Assembly (NCBI GenBank): GCA_016802295.1
Contig: JAESIW010000118.1
Span: 1,318,683 to 1,382,682, forward strand
From: Brachionus rotundiformis
Lineage: Eukaryota; Rotifera; Eurotatoria; Ploima; Brachionidae
Direction: 5' to 3'
DNA length: 64,000 nucleotides
Shown here: positions 47,859-60,343 of the stretch, piece after piece
How the letters are laid out: every line of letters begins with the position of its first letter
Numbering within the stretch: position 1 is the stretch's first letter
Translations under genes and position numbers: made by a program
Notes under the pieces: model-generated
What the model saw: the letters and a program-made list of their open reading frames with translations, nothing else
Told to the model about the DNA's origin: nothing
Database searches by the model: none

Positions 47859-49637
47859 TTATCTGGCCATTTTTTCCAAAATGGGTATAATCATTTCGAA
47901 CTTTGGACGTTTGTTTGGTTCTTCATTAGTGCATATTTTGATCAATTTTTTTTGATGATTGGTCATATCACTTGGAAGCTCGAGTCTGAGATTACTTTTG
48001 GCTATCTTTTGATAATTTTATAAAAAAATTTATTTTCAATAAGAAAAATTCTACCATCATTCCACATTGCATTGCAATTAAGTTGCCAAATGGTACTTGC
48101 CGGGTGAAAAGTTCCCAAAGAACTACTCCAAAGCTCCACATATCTGCCGCTTTTCTGCTACACTCTTCTGGTTTCTTTTGCAAAGCTTAACCAAACAATT
48201 AAATATGACTAATTTTTTAAATGAACTACTAAGCTACTTTCAGGAGCCATCCATGCCGGATTAGAAATCTTATATTTCTCACTAAACGAAAACTTGCACT
48301 CAGCCATATTTAATTTTGGATTTAGATCATCATCTATTACCACGTTTTTACTATTTAAATTAAAGTTAATTACAGACTCTAATGAGTGTAAAAATTCCAT
48401 TCCTCTGGCTATACCAATTGCAAAATTTACTACCAAATTTGGACTCAAGTCGAAATCCAAGTTATCATTTTCATGTAAAATCGAGTACAAGGAGCCATAG
48501 TTTAGGTACTGGCTTACAATTATCAAATCAGGTAAACAAACACAAGTTCCAAGAACTGGCAGAATGTTTATAGAGTTGAAAATTCGTAACTTTTTTGATT
48601 CTTGGTTAAAAATGCTGGCTATTTTTTCTGTGGATTCTTTTATTTTTAACACCTTGATTACAACCTCGCTGCCTTGCCAATATCCTTTCCAAGTCTAAAT
48701 AAATTTATTTCAACCAATCTTTAAATGAGTAGATTTTTAGTTAAATACAGTGCTTGAATGGTTCGAATCTAGCATCTTTTCAACAGGTAGTTCATCAATG
48801 TTTATGGCTGATTGTATGGCAAATGAAGCTTCTTCTGAATCAAAAAAAATTTTAAAAATTTATCTAATCTAATTGAATTTACTGCTCTTTTGTCTGCTGT
48901 ATCTTGAAATAGACTCTTGTCTGTAAGGAATTCGCGATAAATCCATGTTGAGCTCTTTAACCAGATCTTATTTTAATTAATTTAATAAAATTTTAATAGC
49001 TAATTAATAATTTTTTATTCACTCAGGATTTTTTGCTTTAATTCATCCTGGCACATATCCAGAGCAGTTTGATTGAATCTGTTACACAATCCCAAACAAG
49101 CATTGTATTTAGTCAATTGGATTGCCAAGTCTTGGTAATCAAAATAACATGCATAATGTAATGGTGTATTTCCATGTATGTTGACAGCGTTTATACTCGC
49201 TTTGTTTTTAATCAACTAATTGGCAATTAATCATTTGAAAAATATTAAAAAAAGTATATATTTTTATTAAGCTTACATATAAAGCAACATTAAGATGATT
49301 ATTTTGGCAAGCATTGTGCAAAGGAGTGTCTTCACCTAATAGAAAAAAATTATTTCTTTATCAATTAAGTCCTAGGATTGAATTACATTTGTTAACACTG
49401 TTTATTTTTACACCTTTGTTGACCAATATCTCAACAATGTTTAAATGTCCATCCCAGCAAGCCCAATGCAAAAGACTGAAGCCATGGTCATCTCTTAAAA
49501 TTGAAAAATGTCTTTATATGCTGTATGTTTTGTTTGTATAAAGCTTACACCAAGTTAAAGTCATTCTCTACACATTCTATCCATGACTTGACCATGTAAC
49601 TGTTCCCTTCGCGGACCAAGTGAAAAATTTCGTCCAT
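47859..49637 (-). CDS. ILK: Integrin-linked kinase (pseudokinase of the IPP complex)
   Basis: Adhesion scaffold that binds PINCH through ankyrin repeats and parvin through its kinase-like domain. Exons give MDEIFHLVREGNSYMVKSW, then ankyrin repeats (DDHGFSLLHWACWDGHLNIV; EDTPLHNACQNNHLNVALY; INAVNIHGNTPLHYACYF). The linker RIPYRQESISRYSRQ follows, then the kinase-like domain (WKGYWQGSEVVIKVLKIKES, ADMWSFGVVLWELFTRQVPF). The catalytic HRD is replaced (VINFNLNSKN) and DFG by AECKFSF, as in other ILKs, while the lysine in VVIKVLK is kept. It ends KRPKFEMIIPILEKMAR. Many exons with introns of about 50 bp. Confidence 0.95.
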
Positions 49638-50422
49638 TTAAATATCTATTATATTCAGATTCGATGAATAATGCTCGAATTTAACACTAAAGAGCATGTA
49701 TTCAGTAATAGCCTAAATAGGTAGATAAGCTTATAATTTATAATATAAGACAAAATTCCAGTCTCTTCTTAATTTAAAAGATATTGCCAGTCCGGAGAGT
49801 GAATTATTTGATATCTATCATTCAAAAAGATATTATCTTACATTACTAAATTATCTGTTATTCTAAAGAAAAATATTTATTAAAAGATACAAATTATAAA
49901 TCTATTAATTCAAAATTTTTTAATCATTATTGCAAAGTTATCTTAACAAATGTTCAAATTTGTCTTTTATTCAAAAATTAGATATTTTTCTATATTAAAA
50001 ATTATTTTTTGACCAATTCCAAATGTAGCCTTCGAAAGGGTTCTAAAGTTTGTTTTTTATTCTTGAATGACAAAGAATATACATCAAGGTAATTTCACTC
50101 GAACACTCCTAAATTTTATAATTTACAAAACAAATATCAACAATGTAAATAAACTTTTTAGAAGAAATATTTTTGATAACATTTTAAAAGATAATCTAAA
50201 ACGTTTTTATTTAATCAGAAAGCTAATTTTGAATAAATTTTCAAAATATTTGTGACGCGATTTTTTATTTTATTGCCCTTGATAGAATTATTATCTAAAA
50301 AATTAACTCAAATAATCAACCTAATAGTCTATTTTATTTTATTAACAACTAAAATTAAATATTGATAAAATTTGAGTGTTTAAAGAAAAAATATATATTT
50401 TTTAAAGTAATTTATTTTTAAA
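49638..50422. other. Divergent intergenic region (ILK / SLC5)
   Basis: AT-rich, about 0.8 kb. A 62-codon plus-strand frame at 50067-50255 (MTKNIHQGNFTRTLLNF...) has Asn/Lys/Ile bias typical of chance frames here and I do not accept it as a gene. Presumably two promoters. Confidence 0.5.
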
Positions 50423-52255
50423 ATGAAGACAAAATTTGATTTTTACGATTATTTTATATTCATTTTAATCTTGGTAATAACAATTTTAATTGGTCTTTTT
50501 TTTGGTCTTCATTTAAACGTAAAGTTAAAACTATTATGGCGAAAGTATCTAAAAAAAAATGCCATAAATTCTGAACAAAATACCGGAAGTAAAACCATGG
50601 AATATCTGACCGGCAACAAATCCATGTCCGCATTTCCAATCGCTCTATCACTTCTTTCAACTTTTTTTTCCTCATCAAGCTTACTTGGTTTTCCAGCTGA
50701 AGTGTACCAATTTGGAATACAATATTGGATGGCTATCTTTGGTGTTTCTTTTGCTCCTATAGTTGGCGGTAAACAATAAATATTATCATTATCTTGTATA
50801 TAATTTCTTTTTAGCATTTTTAACAGGACCATTTTTCGAAAACTTGAAAATTGTCAGTGTATTTGAATATCTTAAGATGAGATACAAATCTGAATATGCC
50901 CGTCTTCTAGGGGTTACTCTCTATTTAATCCGTACCCTGATAGCAATGGGCATAGTAATATACGGTCCAGCAACTGCCTTAAGTTCAGTCACAGATATTT
51001 CTAGTGAAGTTTCTATTTTACTCATTGGACTAATTGCTACTTTTTATACAGTAATATATGAATATAAAAAATTAAAATTTTTATCTTTGTTTTGACCAAT
51101 CTAAAGACCATTGGTGGAATAAAAGCAGTTATCTGGACTGACGTGTTCCAAACAGTTATAATGTTTGCGGGAATTATTGCTGTGATAGTTAAAGGAATTG
51201 TTGATGTAGGAGGTCTATCAAATTTATGGGAGATAAGTAGCCAAGGAGAGAGATTGAATTTTTTTGTCCTAGACCCTAATCCATTTATCAGGCAATCATT
51301 TTGGTCCCTAATAATTGGTAGTTTTGTTGCATGGATTAGCTCATATGGTATAGACCAACAAATGGTCCAAAGATACTCTGCAGCAAAGAATAGAAAAACA
51401 GCTCAAATAGCTATTCTCCTAAATATTCCCGGAGTGATTATCTTAATTAGTTTATGCTGTTTTGCTGGTCTGGTTCTTTATGCCAATTTTAGCCAATGCG
51501 ACCCATTGAGTGACAAAAACAACAATGTAAAAAATCCTAACCAATTGGTTCCATTTTATGTAATGCAGAAATTCAGCAACATAATTTTTATTCCTGGTTT
51601 ATTTTTGTCAAGTATTTTTTGTGCATCATTGAGCTCAGTGAGCTCGGCATTGAACAGCATGTCTGCTTGTATTTGGCGCGATTATTTAATGAGAATAAAA
51701 TACTTTAATAGTTTTAATGACACAAAAAGTAGTTGGACCACAAAAATAATAGCTTTGGTATGTGGATTGATTTGCACCGGGATGGGATTTTTGATTTCAA
51801 CACTTGGTAGCAACTTAGCCCAAATAAGTGGAACAATAAATGGCTCGCTCCAAGCACCAATAATAGGAATTTTTTTCCTATCTTGCCTGTTTCCATTCAA
51901 TAATATATTTGGTTTGTTTGCAGGAGCTGTAAGTGGGTTTACAATTGGATGCTGGCTTAGCTTAGGCTCGTTTATAACTAAACCAATTTATCCAAGGCCT
52001 CCCGTATCAACTCAAAACTGTACTGAAAATTTTTATAGATCTAATTTACAAGCCACAAATTTGGCTGGATTTGATAAGATTTACTCTGTTTCTTACATGT
52101 GGTTGAGTCCCATAGGAGTATTTTTTACCATATTTGTTGGAATTTTAGTGAGTCTAATAACAAATAAGGTGTTTAAAATTAACAATAAAGTTGATGATAA
52201 ATTAATAATTTATCGAGCTTTGAAACAAAAGAAGACTCTTGTAACAAAATTTTAA
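50423..52255 (+). CDS. SLC5-family sodium/solute symporter (SMCT/SMVT-like)
   Basis: Plasma-membrane Na+-coupled transporter with about 13 predicted helices. Family blocks include TMEYLTGNKSMSAFPIALSL, FFSSSSLLGFPAEVYQFG, YGPATALSSV, and, after removing an intron of about 50 bp, FYTTIGGIKAVIWTDVFQ, the SLC5 signature. Others are SSYGIDQQMVQRYSAAKN, ASLSSVSSALNSMSACIWRD and ISGTINGSLQAPIIGIF. Three exons (50423-50768, 50814-51050, 51106-52255, approximate). This arrangement is closest to the monocarboxylate (SLC5A8/12) and multivitamin (SLC5A6) branch, so the substrate is probably a small carboxylate or vitamin, but that is inference. Length about 575 residues, as expected. Confidence 0.88.
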
Positions 52256-52450
52256 TTTTATAACTTAAAAAATAAATTTCAGTCTTAATTTTTATTTAAA
52301 ATAACCATATTTAATGACAAATACCAAAAAAGTGATTATAAAAATAAAAGTAAAATTGAAATGCTAGAAAATTGAATTTTATATTTATAAAAATAAAAAG
52401 TTATTAATACAAACTCATTTTGATAATAAATTTTAAGGTAACTTTATTTA

Positions 52451-52578
52451 AAACAGTTACCAAAACAATTAATTGGAAGCATTTGAAATACTTTAATTAT
52501 GTAAATAAATTTTTAACAAGTAATTTTTTGTTTTAAAATTTTATAATTTAAAATGTCTAAAGCTAATAGTTTTGGCAA
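52451..52578. repeat. Duplicated 5' flank and start of Ly6-like gene, copy 1
   Basis: 128 bp from AAACAGTTACCAAAACAATT through the start codon to codons for SKANSFG. It matches 53232-53359 with one substitution by eye. It includes about 100 bp of upstream, presumably promoter, sequence. Confidence 0.85.
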
Positions 52579-52975
52579 TAAGTTTTTTATTGTTTTTTTG
52601 TTAATAATTATTTTAAATTTAATTAATAAAACTAATGGACTAAAGTGTTATGTTTGCAGTGATTGTAATACAGCTCAGACCCTTACTGATTGCTCTAGTG
52701 GACAAAATTATTGTATAGTATGATATAAAATGCATTTTTTTATAGATGTTCTAATAAATAAATTTAAGAAAACATTCAAAATAATATCATATTCATTGAC
52801 TGTTGCACGAGCTTGTTCTTCAACATGTACTGAAATTAATTCACCTGTACTTTTTGGTTACGGTGCTGGCCTAAGTTGTTGCCTCACCGATGGCTGTAAT
52901 TCAGGCAATTATATAAAATATCCTCAATTGACACTATTATTTTGTATCTTTTTATTCTTAATAACTTTGCAATAA
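52553..52975 (+). CDS. Ly6/uPAR-like small GPI-type surface protein, tandem copy 1
   Basis: Two exons. Exon 1 has a start at 52553, a signal peptide (NKFFIVFLLIIILNLI) and the start of a three-finger domain (LKCYVCSDCNTAQTLTDC). After an intron of about 65 bp, exon 2 gives ARACSSTCTEI and the hallmark ending SCCLTDGCN, followed by a hydrophobic tail (LTLLFCIFLFLITLQ) as in GPI-anchored proteins. The CCxxDxCN motif defines the family. Its function is unknown; such proteins often modulate receptors. Tandem partner at 53334. Confidence 0.75.
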
Positions 52976-53231
52976 TATTATATATAAAAGTTAGCCATAA
53001 GTGATTTGTAATAAGATAATTTATAATAAAAATTTTAAATTTAAATCCTTGTTACTTTATCTTGTGTTCAAATTAAAAAAAATTTATTTTAATCTTTCAA
53101 TTAATAATTTGGTTTATTTTAATCAAAAAATTTTACCAAAAAACATAAATTGATTTTTTTATACAAATTGTTGATTTAGAGCTGTATAAAATATTCAAAA
53201 AAAATGATATGATTTGGTGATATTTTTAAAA

Positions 53232-53359
53232 AAACAGTTACCAAAACAATTAATTGGAAGCATTTGAAATACTTTGATTATGTAAATAAATTTTTAACAA
53301 GTAATTTTTTGTTTTAAAATTTTATAATTTAAAATGTCTAAAGCTAATAGTTTTGGCAA
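53232..53359. repeat. Duplicated 5' flank and start of Ly6-like gene, copy 2
   Basis: Second copy of the 128-bp block at 52451-52578, same orientation, one substitution (GATTAT for AATTAT). Similarity drops sharply once the mature coding region starts. Confidence 0.85.
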
Positions 53360-53748
53360 AATGTTTTTGATTATTTTTTTGTTACCTGTTATTTTAAATC
53401 TAATTCAAACGACAAATGGACTAAAATGTTACGTATGCAATGGTTGTGGCACTGCCGAGGGCCTTACTGACTGTGCTAGTGGTGAAACTTACTGCAAGGT
53501 AATAAGGAAATAATCTATATCATCTAATATTTGACATTTACTAGAAAATTTATGGTTACCTCACATGGAATCTTAATATAGCACGATCCTGTGCATCCAA
53601 ATGTACAAAAGCAAATGTCCCAACAATATTTGGCAACGGAGGTATAGTTGCTTGTTGTACAACTGATGGTTGCAATTCAAGCCTCAATTTAAAACACTCA
53701 AAATCCAATATCATCTTTTTATTATTACTTTTTTTGGCTAAAATATAA
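53334..53748 (+). CDS. Ly6/uPAR-like small GPI-type surface protein, tandem copy 2
   Basis: Two exons with the same layout as copy 1. Exon 1 gives MSKANSFGKMFLIIFLLPV and LKCYVCNGCGTAEGLTDC. After an intron of about 48 bp, exon 2 begins KIYGYLTWNLNIARSCASKC and ends with ACCTTDGCNSSLN and a hydrophobic C-terminus (NIIFLLLLFLAKI). All eight-to-ten cysteines of the three-finger fold seem kept. It is missed by simple frame calling because neither exon is long. The mature protein is clearly diverged from copy 1, despite the near-identical leader and upstream region. Confidence 0.75.
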
Positions 53749-53950
53749 ATTTTTTCTGAGCATTTTAATTTTTTCTGATTTTTTTAAACAAGTTATTTCT
53801 AAAATATATTTTATTTGAATTTAAAAATAAAAATTAAAAATGCTATTATTATTTTATAAAAATTTTTTTAATAAATTTGCCCAAAAAAAATAAATTATGG
53901 AAGGAATTTTTGAAAAATAATATTTTGTAGATCGGAATGTACTGTTTATA

Positions 53951-56900
53951 TCAAAATTCGTCAAGAGCTGTATACTCAACATTTTTGAACTGGCCAGCTT
54001 TTGAGGATGTCACAAAAATAGATTTTAAGAAGTAAATGATGGAAATTAATACCAGAATCAGTGAGAAAATAAATAAAATAATAATAAAAACACTGTTGAC
54101 TGATTTTTCGGTCACATTTGATGTCTGATTTTCAGATTCATTTTTATCATTATCACTTTGACAAATTGGCGGATCATTTTTGTCACAATTGCAGCATACT
54201 TTATTGTCTGCTTTTGCTTGGTCATCGTGAGAACAGCAAGGTTTACACATTTTGCTATTCAAGTCCAAACCAAATGAATCCAAACATTTGGTACAAGTAT
54301 TTGCAGTTGAAATGCAGCTGGCACACATGGTAGTATTGCATAAGGAACAAAGCTCTTCATTCTTGTCATAAAAAGTTCCTTGAGGACACTCGCTTTTACA
54401 TTCTTTGTCTTTAAACAAGAAGCCTTTACTACATGTTAAACATGATGTTTTGTCGCCGGAGCTACATGTTTCACAAGAAGGATGACATGGTTGACATGTT
54501 TTTCCATTTTCATAATAATTAATTGGACATTTATCTAAACAATTTGAAGCATGAAGAAATTTATTAGCGGCACAGCTCAAACAATGTGTCGAGTTGTTAC
54601 AGTTTTCACATGGATATGAGCATTTAGAACAGTTATTGTTGTCTTGGTAAAATCCTGGTTGGCAAATTTCGATGCATTTATTACCAAATAGATGGTAATT
54701 TTCGTTGCATTTCGAACATTCAGTCTCATTTGAGCAAATCAAGCAGCTATCTTGACACTTTTTGATTACATTCATATACCCTCGATTAGTTGACAGTATT
54801 TGCTTAAAATATCCATCTGGTGCATTCTGGACACAATTTCCATTAAATAAATAACTTAAAAATTATTATTATATTTTGTTATTTTGTAAATTAGTAAATT
54901 TTTTAGCTTACAATCCATTTTTGCATACTTTACACTTTCCTGTTTGATTACCACTGCACTGTAAGCAATTACTGTCCGGACATTCAGTGTCCAAAAGAAC
55001 CAAAGGTTCACATCGGCCAACTTCATTGAGCCTAAAGCCATCAATGCACTTCAAACAATCACTGGAATTAGAACTACATGCCTGACAACTATCACTACAC
55101 TTGAAACACCTTTGTAGCGTTTCGTTTAGGTAGAAGCCTTTTGCACACATACTAACACACTGTCCATGGTTCAAAAATGGTCTACGTGGATCGCCACAAC
55201 TCAAACAAGAATCTTGGGCATTTGAACTGCATTCATTACAGGTAATGTCACACCGTTTGCACTCGGATGCCAAATCATCAAAGTATTCACCAGAATCACA
55301 TTCATTATTTTTCTTATTTAGTATACAGTAATTATTTTTAAACACCAAGCTATATTGCTGGACATTTAAATTTTTACAAGATAGACAATTAAGAGGACTA
55401 TATTGACATGTTTCACATTTTCCATCACATTTTTCACATTCATTATTTTGATCTTTTTAAAATTATAAGATAAAAGATTCTTTTTGGAATTTATTGACTG
55501 GTACTTTTAAAGTAGCCGGTTGAGCATGCTTTACTGCATTGTTTACTGTCAGGGTTGAATACTAAATCTGATGGACAAAGTGTACAGTTCATTTCAGATG
55601 GACCATAGCATTCAGCACAACTCGAATCGCATTTAAGACACTTTTTCGAGTCGTAATCAGCGTACCATCCGCTTGGACAATACGACACGCATTTCTGCTT
55701 GGCATACTCATTTATATATGTTAAATGAGCACATTTTTGGCATTCTTCTGCCGTGGGACCGCATGGATACCCACTTGATAGGCATTCATAGTGACACTTT
55801 TAAAATTTGTTTATAAAAGACTGTAAGCAAGCAAATTAAAAGCAAAATTTAAAAATTAAGCAAAAATTTTATTTCTCAAAATTTATTTTAAATTAAACTT
55901 CGATTAATATTTTTAAATAAAAAAATTTCGATACATGGCATAATACATTTTTTTTTAAAAATTAGAAGAAAAAAATAATTAAACTAGATAAAATATTTTT
56001 TCATTATATAATCGAACAAACTCTTATCATTCAAATTTAAAATATCCGAGAGTTTATCGCTCTCATTAGCACCACTTTTTTGCTCTAATGAATTCATCGA
56101 CGATTTTAAAAGCTAAAATATTCGCATTAAAGTTCATTTATCAATTGGATTATATTATCTTTTGTTAGGTAATGAGAGCACTCAAGGGCTTATTGATCAA
56201 AATATATGTGGCACTTGAGTAGCCCCATTTTGTTTTGAAATAAAAAAATTGCTTAATTTTTAAAAAATTCAAGCATATTAACAAAAATTTAATGATAATT
56301 AATTAAATAATATTTAAATTGATTATTATATTAAATAATATTGTATTAATAGAAATTATAAGCATTTGATTAGCATTGTTTTTTAGATATTGAAAGCGCT
56401 CGTAGTTATTTAGAAAACTTACAGTCGTTTGGTCAGCATTTATGTATTTGTCATAGTCACATGGCCTATCTTTAGTACCATGGATCACTATTTCATAGTC
56501 GTTTAATTCAACTAAAATTAATAAGATAATTTTTTGTGAATATGAAATATTAATTATATTACCTTGAGATTTGTCACTTGATTCTATGGTAAGAGTCCAG
56601 TCGCCCTTTGGAAATTCACCCCATGTTTGAACACTCATGAATGACCATTTTCTAAATCCATCTTGACTCATATCTCTTGGTCGTTGCTTTTGATAAATAG
56701 ATAAAACAAATTAAATTTAAAATTTTAATATTTTCTCACTGGTAAGATTTGAGATTTGGTTCCCATAGGCGAGATAAGATAAATTTCCAACAGACCTCTT
56801 TGGTTTGCTCGCACACTCACAATTATTTCAATCTGCTCAATATAATTAACCTCATTGATGGTACCATGACAGGCATCAGTGGTTAATACAGCCTCAATTA

Positions 56901-58365
56901 CATTTGATTTTTGTACTGTTTTTACCTGAAATTTAGAATTTTGAATTGAACAAGAGACCATTTGAGGTACATTGATCCAATTTTTGGCCACTTCGACCAT
57001 TCTGCCCGCATCCATTAGCCCAAAACCATATCTAGAACTTACCAAAAGACCTCGCTTATTTTGGACATAATTATTTGACTTTATGGCTTTGGGTCTTGAA
57101 GTAAGAACCGTAATGAACATTATATCTCTCCAAGTTAGCTTTGGATTGGCTTCAAGAGCCAGAGCAATTATTCCAGCAGCAATTGGCGCTGCTGCAGAAG
57201 TGCCTGTGTGCTTTTTTGTGCATTTATGTCTAATATCAGTAGTTATTATTTCTTTTTCACCTGACCGCTCATCCCCACTACTATATGTTGTGGCTAGTGT
57301 AGAGGCACATTCTTCCAAATACCATGGTTTCTCGCTATGCTCCGATGTACTGCTTATGGAAAGAGTATAAATGCTATTTGCATAGCCATCACACGCACAA
57401 GAGTCCTGAAATCTTCCACCATTTCCAGAAGCCCAAACAAAAATTGAGCCTAAACCATTTCGGCCAGTCTTGACTCCGTCAATGAAAGCCCTCCTGGCCA
57501 AAGGACCTGGTCCGTCAACCACTTCTCCATTGTCATCCGGGCCCCAACTAGCCGAATACACCGCTATATGATCTGAATTAAAACTCAAAGAGCTTGCCTC
57601 TACAGAATCTGTAACATCACCATCCAGCATCTTTATTCCACCTATACCTGCATTAAAAGCAATACCAACTGAACAAATACTATTATTTGCCACAGCAGCC
57701 ACCTCACCGGCACACCTGGTGCCGTGTTTATTTTCATTTGTCTCCTCATAGCGCGGCATTGGATCATCATCATGGTTATTTATGTCCGTACTTGCTTTTG
57801 GGTCATAATTTTGATGCAAGTCTGGATGATCCCATTCAAGACCATCGTCCAAAAAAGTCACAGACACACCTTTACCTGAGTATCCCTGAGACCATGCTCC
57901 AGTCACATTCATATCAAATAAAGACGGATTTTTGCTGTGACGATTAAGATACCACATATCACTCCAGAATGGATCCTCGTTAGGATTTTTGTCCACAGAT
58001 CGGCTCAGCTTTTGTATATGCATTGGCAAAGGTAGCTCGACAAAATCTCTTTTGCGCCTGTTAAGGATTTTTTCGCGCTCAAACAGCTCTACTTTGGGGT
58101 GAGAGATAATTTTTTTTGTCATTGTGTGAAGATCACGCGCTGAGCGCTTTGAGATTCGATGGTGGTCGGATTCGACCATGTACACACCATTTAGTGAGCC
58201 GACTTTCCGCAAAATTCGGAACCCGGTATCCTTGAGCAAATTGTTGGCCTCTTCTTGGTCATTTGTGTTCATTTGAAGCAGATAATGCTTGGAAAACTTT
58301 ACATTTTGGTTTTGATTGGATAGCAGGATAAAATTCAAAAATAAAATTGATAAAAAAAGTCTCAT
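53951..58365 (-). CDS. Furin/PC5-like proprotein convertase, membrane-anchored
   Basis: Secretory-pathway subtilase that cleaves precursors after dibasic sites. Signal peptide (MRLFLSILFLNFILL), prodomain, autocleavage site NRRKRDF, then the catalytic domain: Asp in VTFLDDGLEWDHPDL, His in NKHGTRCAGEVAA, oxyanion Asn in WASGNGGR and Ser in HTGTSAAAPIAAGI. The P domain continues through FPKGDWTLTIESSD. Then come about ten furin-type Cys-rich repeats (about 55800-54180). A transmembrane helix (SVFIIILFIFSLILVLISII) and a cytoplasmic tail ending VEYTALDEF close it. The tail's YTAL fits a Tyr-based sorting signal. The many repeats plus anchor resemble PCSK5 isoform B or insect Furin2. An alternative short ending is listed separately. 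Confidence 0.93.
55984..56112 (-). other. Predicted alternative terminal exon of the convertase gene
   Basis: Inside the long intron between the P domain and the first Cys-rich exon lies a 129-nt frame. It is preceded by TATTTTAG at the acceptor and encodes LLKSSMNSLEQKSGANESDK plus 22 more residues and a stop. The upstream exon ends phase 0 (NADQTT, then GTAAGT), and both this exon and the Cys-rich exon (CHYECLSSG) start phase 0, so either could be joined. AATAAA signals follow on the same strand at about 55866-55895. Use of this exon would give a soluble enzyme without Cys-rich repeats and anchor. Prediction only. Confidence 0.55.
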
Positions 58366-59787
58366 TTTATTCTTAATAATAATAATAATAATAATAATAA
58401 AATTTAATTAACTCGATTAGGTGTGCTTAATAAGACAAAAATCCTCTCATACTTTATTCTAAATCTAAATGATAAAATTTTTTAAACAATTAAGACAAGC
58501 TCTTACATTCAAAGCTTATAATCTAATTTAAAAATTTAACCAAGTGGTTTTTGTTTAATTTTAAATCAAATTGATGAATAGAATAGTGATGACGAATATG
58601 AATTCAAATTATGAATCAAAGACAAATGAAATTTTATTTCTAGTTAATTATTTATTTGCATTTGTTTCATAAAAAACTTTAAATTTGCCTTACTCACAAA
58701 AATATGAAAAATTGAATGTTTTAAAAATATTTTATTAAAAAACGAAATTAATAGTGAATAATTAGCTTAATATATATGGACCTGAATTCATATTTAGGTC
58801 ATGTCAGTAAAATATACCGTAATTAATGATGCTATAAATATGGTCCAAAATTTGCACTAAAATTTTCAATCAAATGATTTGTTAATTAAAGAAAAATATT
58901 CTTTTTTGTTCATAATTTAGCTATTAAAATATTAGATTAACTTAATGTTATAACACTTAACTGTCTTGATTAACTAGAACAAAAATTTCCATCACAGCTG
59001 GTTTAATTTCTAAATAAAATATTTTTTTTTATTATTTATTTTAAGCTTTTAGATAACGTAATAAAAACATAAATTTAATAATAATGATATAAAAATTTAA
59101 TTATGTTGAATAGTGTTGAATTTTATGCAATATTAAGCTTGTATTTTTACAAACTTTCCAAACAATATCTTTCAACTTAATCCTAAATTTACGTCAAATT
59201 ACCTAAAAATAATTGATTTTGGGCAAAAACTTGTTATTTTTTAAACTTAGGAAGGTTAAATATGATCAAATATGGAATTAGTTGAATTAATCTTATAAAA
59301 AGCTTAATTTTTTTAAAAATAATTTGAACAAAATTGTTCTTTATTTTATATATATGCATATATTACTTGCTCAATAAACTTTTATTTTAAGCTAAAAACA
59401 ATTCAAAAAGTAACTAAAACATATTAATTGTTTTCCATATTTATATTAATACTTAACAGATGTACAACATTTTAATTTTTAATTAAAAGCTTTTAAATTC
59501 AAAATTCCTTAAGAGCTAATTTAATATTTGTGAGCATTTTTCTTTTGTATGTGATGAATTTTCATCATATTTCAGCATATTCGGTAGAATAAATTAATTC
59601 AATTATTTATAATTAATTTTATGATGAAAGCTTTTGACAAAATGTAAAATAAGATTATAATGATTTATTAGTAAGAAAAAATGAAATATATATAACAAAT
59701 TATTAATTTTTTTTTAAATTTCAAATGGAAAACAATAAGTTTGAGGAAGTGATTTTTCTGTGTAATTAAATAAATCAGGTCTCCAAA
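58366..59787. other. Long intergenic stretch with (AAT)n microsatellite
   Basis: About 1.4 kb of AT-rich sequence upstream of the convertase start. An AAT run lies at about 58374-58401, right before the start codon. No gene seen. Confidence 0.6.
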
Positions 59788-60021
59788 CTAATCCTCATCG
59801 GTGTCCGAGCCAATGCAGTCCTGGTCTGAGTCTGAATACAATTGGTCAAATTTCTGGTAAAAACATTTTCCATGTCCGCGTCCAGACCCGAGTGAATAGC
59901 AGGATGTAATTTGGGTATTTTTAAGACCAATATTTCCCTTGTTCAAGTCTAAACCATAGCCATGTCCAAAGCCCACTTTAGGTCTAGAACTAACATCTCC
60001 AGTCGGCTTAACACTATCCAT
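59788..60021 (-). CDS. Small Gly-rich hypothetical protein
   Basis: Single-exon frame of 77 residues beginning MDSVKPTGDVSSRPKVGFGH. It includes GSGRGHGKCFYQKF and an acidic C-terminus (SDSDQDCIGSDTDED). There is no leader or membrane segment. Its composition (Gly, Ser, Asp, Lys) differs from the Asn/Ile/Phe bias of chance frames here, which supports coding. I recognise no family. Confidence 0.55.
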   Translation of the reverse strand: MDSVKPTGDVSSRPKVGFGHGYGLDLNKGNIGLKNTQITSCYSLGSGRGHGKCFYQKFDQLYSDSDQDCIGSDTDED

Positions 60022-60343
60022 AGTCTAATTTTTCTCAAAATTCTTTATAAAATTAATAAAGAGCTGAAAAATTTTTAAATATTTCATGTACAAGTTTAAG
60101 GAACTTTAAATTATAATTCACGTGATATAAAACAATATAAATATAGATTTAATTAATTAAACAAGCAAAAAAAGGCACATTCAAAAAAAGGGTTTGACTT
60201 TTTTATCTAAATGTTTTATTTTAATTTAGCCACAGATTAATTATTTGTCTTCTAGATGAAAAATGAATTTTAAATAATTTAGACTGGAACATATTTTATT
60301 TAAAAAAAAATGATTTTAAATGTCTTTTAAAAATTAACAAAAT
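60022..60343. other. Intergenic, nothing recognised
   Basis: Short AT-rich spacer between two minus-strand genes. No coding frame seen. Confidence 0.55.

Noticed and set aside
50067..50255. 62-codon plus-strand frame MTKNIHQGNF...
   Set aside because: Composition matches chance frames in this genome; no recognisable domain, leader or conservation.
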